Both the position numbers and the translations under genes were made by a program. The notes below the pieces were generated by a model. That model made no database searches, was not told the DNA's origin, and worked only from the letters and a program-made list of their open reading frames with translations. Below, one piece after another: positions 60,813-64,000 of a DNA stretch of 64,000 bases. Source of the DNA: JAPPHA01 sp963662705 (GTDB lineage: Bacteria; Pseudomonadota; Alphaproteobacteria; Rhodobacterales; Rhodobacteraceae); contig OY759767.1 of assembly GCA_963662705.2 (NCBI GenBank), positions 2,294,001-2,358,000 of the forward strand. Reading direction: 5' to 3'. Every line of letters starts with the position of its first letter. The first letter of the stretch is position 1.

Positions 60813-61292
60813 TCACGAAATAACCGTTACATTGTCAGGGTTCGGAAGCAAGGTATAGTTCCAGTCCCCATGGAAGTCGGCGCGCCGGATATCCAGGGCC
60901 TCGATCTCCGATTTGTTGATCTTGATGCCGGTCGGGTACTCGTTCGTGTCCCGGTCACAGTAGACCTTCAGTCCCGTGCCGGTCCTGGTGGAGCCGATCA
61001 GGCTGATGACGGCTTTGAGGGTGTACAGGGGTTTTCCGTGCCAGTTCCGGGTGATGAATGAGAAGAGTTTGTGCTCGATTTTGTTCCTCTTGCTGGTGCC
61101 GGGTGGCAGGTGGCATACGCTGATCTCGATGCCGAGTTCGCGTGCGAGATTCTGCAACTCCACCTTCCATAACCAGATGCGGCTCCCGTTGGAGCCGCCG
61201 CAGTCGGCGGTGATGAGCAGCCTGCAGGCCTCGGGGTAGCGTTCCTTCCCCAGGTGGTGCCACCGACGCCGGATGTTCTCGATCGTATCCAT
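60813..61292 (-). pseudogene. C-terminal part of ISAzo13-family transposase
   Basis: 159 codons. Reads ITADCGGSNGSRIWLWKVELQNLARELGI, CHLPPGTSKRNKIEHKLFSFITRNW, TLKAVISLIGSTRTGTGLKVY and FHGDWNYTLLPNPDN, the last third of ISAzo13-type (rhodopirellula-like) transposases. A TGA precedes the first in-frame ATG, and the remaining upstream DNA is the element end, so the protein is a remnant. Confidence 0.8.
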
Positions 61293-61343
61293 CTCGCGAG
61301 TGAATCACGTTTCGATTCCGGGTGGCATCCCTCAGCGACAAAT

Positions 61344-61374
61344 CGATTCGCCTGTTTCGCAACGAACCCTAACC
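61344..61374 (+). repeat. Transposon terminus, copy 1
   Basis: Sequence CGATTCGCCTGTTTCGCAACG followed by AACCCTAAC; repeated nearly identically at 62377-62406 in the same orientation. The complement resembles the left end of the remnant at 60804. Confidence 0.55.
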
Positions 61375-61430
61375 AGTATCGACCCCAGAGTGATCATCGG
61401 GGTTTTTCGTAAATTATGACCACAAAATAC

Positions 61431-61459
61431 TTGGCATCCGACTAGATTGTTGCTACATT
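61431..61459 (+). promoter_or_regulatory. Promoter candidate of brnT/brnA
   Basis: TTGGCA (61431-61436), 17-bp spacer, TACATT (61454-61459). It lies directly ahead of the brnT-like frame. Confidence 0.35.
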
Positions 61460-61740
61460 ATAGGCATAACGACGGCGCTCGAATACGAATGGGACGAAAA
61501 CAAGCGCCGAGTCAATATTGCCAAGCATGGTGTGGATTTCGCGGCCATGGAGCGATTCGAATGGGATACGGCAGTGATTGATTTTGACAACAACCACCCG
61601 GAGCCACGATGGATCGCCAAAGGATTCATCGGTGATGTCCTGCATATCTCGTCGTCTACACCGAACGCGGAGACAGAATCCGCATTGTCAGCCTGCGAAA
61701 GGCGACTACGAAGGAAATGAGAGACTATGCCCAAACTTAG
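61457..61740 (+). pseudogene. Frameshifted BrnT-like toxin
   Basis: The frame starting around 61460 reads EYEWDENKRRVNIAKHGVDFAAM, the typical BrnT beginning, and RWIAKGFIGDVLH. Then the reading changes: one frame ahead the expected end VVYTERGDRIRIVSLRKATT and KEMRDYAQT appears and stops at 61740. A single-base loss near 61641-61651 explains it. Also no ATG, GTG or TTG precedes EYEWDE; only ATT/ATA codons do. So the toxin appears dead, unless the frameshift is a sequencing error. Confidence 0.65.
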
Positions 61741-62122
61741 GCCCGGAACCATCTGGCCGGAACCCGCCAAGGCCGATTTGACCGAAAAGCAAATCGACAA
61801 GATTGCGGCGTCCGATATGACGTTCGACCAGGTCGTAGAGGAGTACGGCGAGGAGATCGCCATTCGAGTTGGTATCGCCAGAGACCCGGACACGCACGAA
61901 CTGACCACCAACGAAAGCCTGCGCATGAGGCCGGCTTCCGAGGTCGCCCCGCACATCGTCGCGGCATACCGGCGCGGTCGCGGAAAACAGAAGGCTCCAA
62001 CCAAGAAGCATATCGGCATCCGTCTCGATGCCGATCTCGTGGCCCACTTCCGTGACGGCGGACGCGGTTGGCAGACGCGAATCAACAAGACGCTGCGTCG
62101 GGCAGTGTTCGACGATGGTTGA
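61727..62122 (+). CDS. BrnA-type antitoxin
   Basis: 131 aa. The C-terminal ribbon-helix-helix has the BrnA pattern KKHIGIRLDADLVAHFRDGGRGWQTRIN. It starts with an ATG overlapping the true end of brnT by 14 bp. The N-terminus includes ADLTEKQIDKIAASDMTFDQVVEEYGEE, which differs from the shorter BrnA proteins. It would be an autorepressor and is intact while its toxin is not. Confidence 0.75.
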   Translation: MPKLRPGTIWPEPAKADLTEKQIDKIAASDMTFDQVVEEYGEEIAIRVGIARDPDTHELTTNESLRMRPASEVAPHIVAAYRRGRGKQKAPTKKHIGIRLDADLVAHFRDGGRGWQTRINKTLRRAVFDDG

Positions 62123-62189
62123 GGCATGGGACTGATCGGGAAGGGTCGCGCGTCGCTGCCTTCACACGGAGGGTTTGACGGAAACCCTG

Positions 62190-62396
62190 TCACCCCCCGG
62201 TTGCCGTCTTCAGGCGCACGATCGCCTGGCCCACCTCCGGAATCTTGGCAGCCATTGCGGTCAGTTCCTCGGGCGTGAACCGTGCGCGGACAAGGTCCCA
62301 GGAAGTGCGCCTCTTGTGATCCCTGGTTTTCGGATCAAAACCGGCATCGAGAAGCAGGTGTCCGGATGATGACAAAACGATTCGCCTGTTTCGCAA
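62190..62396 (-). pseudogene. Gene fragment joined to transposon end (unrecognised)
   Basis: The frame LLLDAGFDPKTRDHKRRTSW then DLVRARFTPEELTAMAAKIPEVGQAIVRLK looks protein-like but begins inside the transposon terminus at TTG 62396. It may be the C-terminal part of a gene cut by the element. I do not recognise the family. Confidence 0.35.
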
Positions 62397-62406
62397 CGAG
62401 CCCTAA
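62377..62406 (+). repeat. Transposon terminus, copy 2
   Basis: Second copy of the 61344-61374 terminus with AACGAGCCCTAAC. The two copies flank the BrnT/BrnA pair in direct orientation. Confidence 0.55.
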
Positions 62407-62541
62407 CTGCCTGTGTCGATGGACATCGCTTAACCGTAACCGGGGTCACGCCATGAAAGGGAATCCCCGGTCAATTTCCGAATTGGCTTGACAGCCGGTA
62501 GATGCTTTCTCGTTGAACGTTGGCCAGATCTCCGGAATGGC

Positions 62542-64000
62542 TCACGCTGCGGCGAAGTGCAGCGGTTGCAGAGCTTTTTTCAGGTACAACCCGGTGTGGC
62601 TGTTCGGTTGATCAAGCAGGAGTTCGGGCGTTCCAGTCGCGACGACCTCACCTCCTCCCTCACCGCCTTCGGGACCGATATCGATGATGTGATCGGCGGT
62701 CTTGATCACGTCCAGGTTATGCTCGATCACGATGACGGTGTTTCCCTGGTCGACGAGCATGTGAAGGACATCCAGAAGCCGTCGGATATCCTCGAAATGC
62801 AGCCCGGTCGTTGGCTCGTCCAGAATGTAAAGTGTCTTGCCCGTGGATTGCCTGCCAAGTTCCTTGGCCAGTTTCACCCTTTGCGCTTCCCCTCCTGACA
62901 ACGTGGTCGCTTGCTGGCCGATCTTGATATATCCCAGCCCGACTTCGTTCAGGGCAACCAGTTTGTTCCGGATCGACGGGATCGCGCGGAAGAACTCCAC
63001 TCCTTCCTCGACCGTCATGTTCAGGATGTCGGCGATCGTCCTGTCCCTGAACCTGATTTCCAAGGTTTCCCGGTTATAGCGCAATCCCTTACAACTCTCG
63101 CACGTCACGTACACATCGGCGAGAAAATGCATCTCGATCTTCTTCACGCCTCCCCCCTGGCACGCTTCGCACCGGCCTCCCTTGACGTTGAATGAAAACC
63201 GTCCCGGCTGGTACCCTCTTGCCCGGGATTCCGGCAACTGGGAAAACCAGTCCCTGATCGGTGTGAACGCGCCGACATACGTTGCCGGGTTCGAGCGAGG
63301 TGTCCGGCCGATTGGCTGCTGATTGATGTCGATGACCTTGTCGATCAGCTCGAGGCCCTCGATCGACGCGTAATTGTGAGGGCGCTCGCGCGAGCGATGA
63401 ATCTCGCGTGAAGCACACCTGTAAAGCGTTTCAACGACCAGTGTCGACTTGCCGCTACCCGACACACCGGTCACGCATATGAACGTGCCGAGCGGGAACG
63501 AAACCGCGATGTCCTTGAGATTGTTGCCCGTGGCACCGGAAATCCTGATCGCCTTTCTGGAGCCGTGCCGACGATGTGACCGGACATCGATTCTGCGGAC
63601 TCCGCACAGGTACTGTCCGGTAATCGAGTCCGGATCCTGGGCGATATCGTTCGGCGTGCCCTGGGCGACAACCTGCCCGCCGTGAACGCCTGCCCCCGGA
63701 CCCATGTCCAGAACATGGTCTGCCGAGCAAATTGCCTCTTCGTCGTGCTCGACAACGATCACGGTATTGCCCTGGTCGCGCAGGCCCTTCAGCGTATCGA
63801 TCAACCGGTTGTTGTCGCGTTGGTGAAGACCAATGGACGGCTCATCCAGTACATATAGAACTCCGGTCAGTCCTGATCCGATCTGGCTGGCGAGTCTGAT
63901 GCGCTGACCTTCCCCTCCCGACAGCGATCCGGCCGCGCGCGCCAAGGTGAGGTAGTCGAGACCAACGTTGACCAGGAACCCCAATCGTTCCCGGATTTCC
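62542..64000 (-). CDS. uvrA: Excinuclease ABC subunit A (partial, N-terminus outside window)
   Basis: About 486 C-terminal residues of UvrA; the 5' end lies beyond 64000. The first part shows the signature SLSGGEGQRIRLASQIGSGLTGVLYVLDEPS of the first ATPase. The second ATPase has Walker A TGVSGSGKSTLVVETL, the zinc-finger region CEACQGGGVKKIEMHFLADVYVTCESCKG, signature LSGGEAQRVKLAKEL and Walker B LYILDEPTTGLHFED. It ends in EGGEGGGEVVATGTPELL. It recognises DNA damage with UvrB. Confidence 0.97.
   Translation of the reverse strand, partial: EIRERLGFLVNVGLDYLTLARAAGSLSGGEGQRIRLASQIGSGLTGVLYVLDEPSIGLHQRDNNRLIDTLKGLRDQGNTVIVVEHDEEAICSADHVLDMGPGAGVHGGQVVAQGTPNDIAQDPDSITGQYLCGVRRIDVRSHRRHGSRKAIRISGATGNNLKDIAVSFPLGTFICVTGVSGSGKSTLVVETLYRCASREIHRSRERPHNYASIEGLELIDKVIDINQQPIGRTPRSNPATYVGAFTPIRDWFSQLPESRARGYQPGRFSFNVKGGRCEACQGGGVKKIEMHFLADVYVTCESCKGLRYNRETLEIRFRDRTIADILNMTVEEGVEFFRAIPSIRNKLVALNEVGLGYIKIGQQATTLSGGEAQRVKLAKELGRQSTGKTLYILDEPTTGLHFEDIRRLLDVLHMLVDQGNTVIVIEHNLDVIKTADHIIDIGPEGGEGGGEVVATGTPELLLDQPNSHTGLYLKKALQPLHFAAA

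Larger units (their letters stand above)
60806..61374 (-). mobile_element. ISAzo13-like remnant
   Basis: The C-terminal third of a transposase is followed by a terminus beginning AAGGGCTCGTCACGAAA on the left. A related terminus, complementary GTTAGGGTTCGTTGCGAAACA, is found on the right (61344-61374). Arms match imperfectly. The N-terminal two thirds of the gene are missing, so the element is internally deleted. A second copy of the right terminus is at 62380-62406. Confidence 0.6.

Noticed and set aside
61532..61720. The 62-codon plus-strand frame as a stand-alone protein
   Set aside because: It is the out-of-frame continuation of the BrnT-like sequence, read past the frameshift.

Overview
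The window looks like a stretch of chromosome from an alphaproteobacterium. Evidence: an iscR-suf operon whose IscR lacks the usual cluster cysteines, with an Irr-type iron control element upstream; anmK and tyrS head to head; a complete valine/isobutyrate operon (mmsA, acyl-CoA dehydrogenase, hydrolase, mmsB); and moderately high GC with many GTG/TTG starts. No rRNA, tRNA or CRISPR array was found. Placement near Rhodobacterales/Rhodospirillales is an inference from the IscR/Irr type; no 16S is present.

Layout. 0-8 kb: Bcr/CflA-type MFS exporter and a FrnE-like DsbA protein (minus), a candidate small RNA, an orphan YejA-type oligopeptide-binding protein, a DUF502 membrane protein, a decayed hicB antitoxin, and the pseudouridine catabolic pair psuK-psuG. 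8-18.8 kb: ABC-F ATPase, two cupins, rpsB-tsf, aroQ, a 1.2 kb non-coding stretch, creatinase and a cytochrome P450. 18.8-22.1 kb: accessory genes (DUF4143 ATPase, LacI regulator, VapBC-type module). 22.4-34.3 kb: GAPDH facing a minus-strand operon made of an ABC importer (binding protein and two permeases, no ATPase) and four NTF2/SnoaL-like proteins. An IS1634-family element sits at the 5' end of this operon between two apparently identical 814-bp direct repeats. 34.8-44.8 kb: acetyl-CoA synthetase, then the minus-strand iron-sulfur operon iscR-nifS-sufB-(small membrane protein)-sufC-sufD-Yip1-Yip1-sufS. 44.8-53.8 kb: alpha/beta hydrolase, anmK, tyrS, coaD and the valine operon. 54-60 kb: a YncE-like propeller and an envelope module (RND/MMPL transporter, LolA-like protein, DUF1302-like outer-membrane protein). 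60.8-62.4 kb: remnants of an ISAzo13-type transposon around a BrnT/BrnA pair with a frameshifted toxin. The right end holds the C-terminal part of UvrA.

The most interesting items are the IS1634-type insertion with an exceptionally long target duplication, which left an intact copy of the gene it entered; and the operon itself, where four NTF2-fold proteins are linked to a sugar-type importer of unknown substrate. Coordinates and starts come from reading frames, Shine-Dalgarno (SD) context and familiar family features only; no database search was run.
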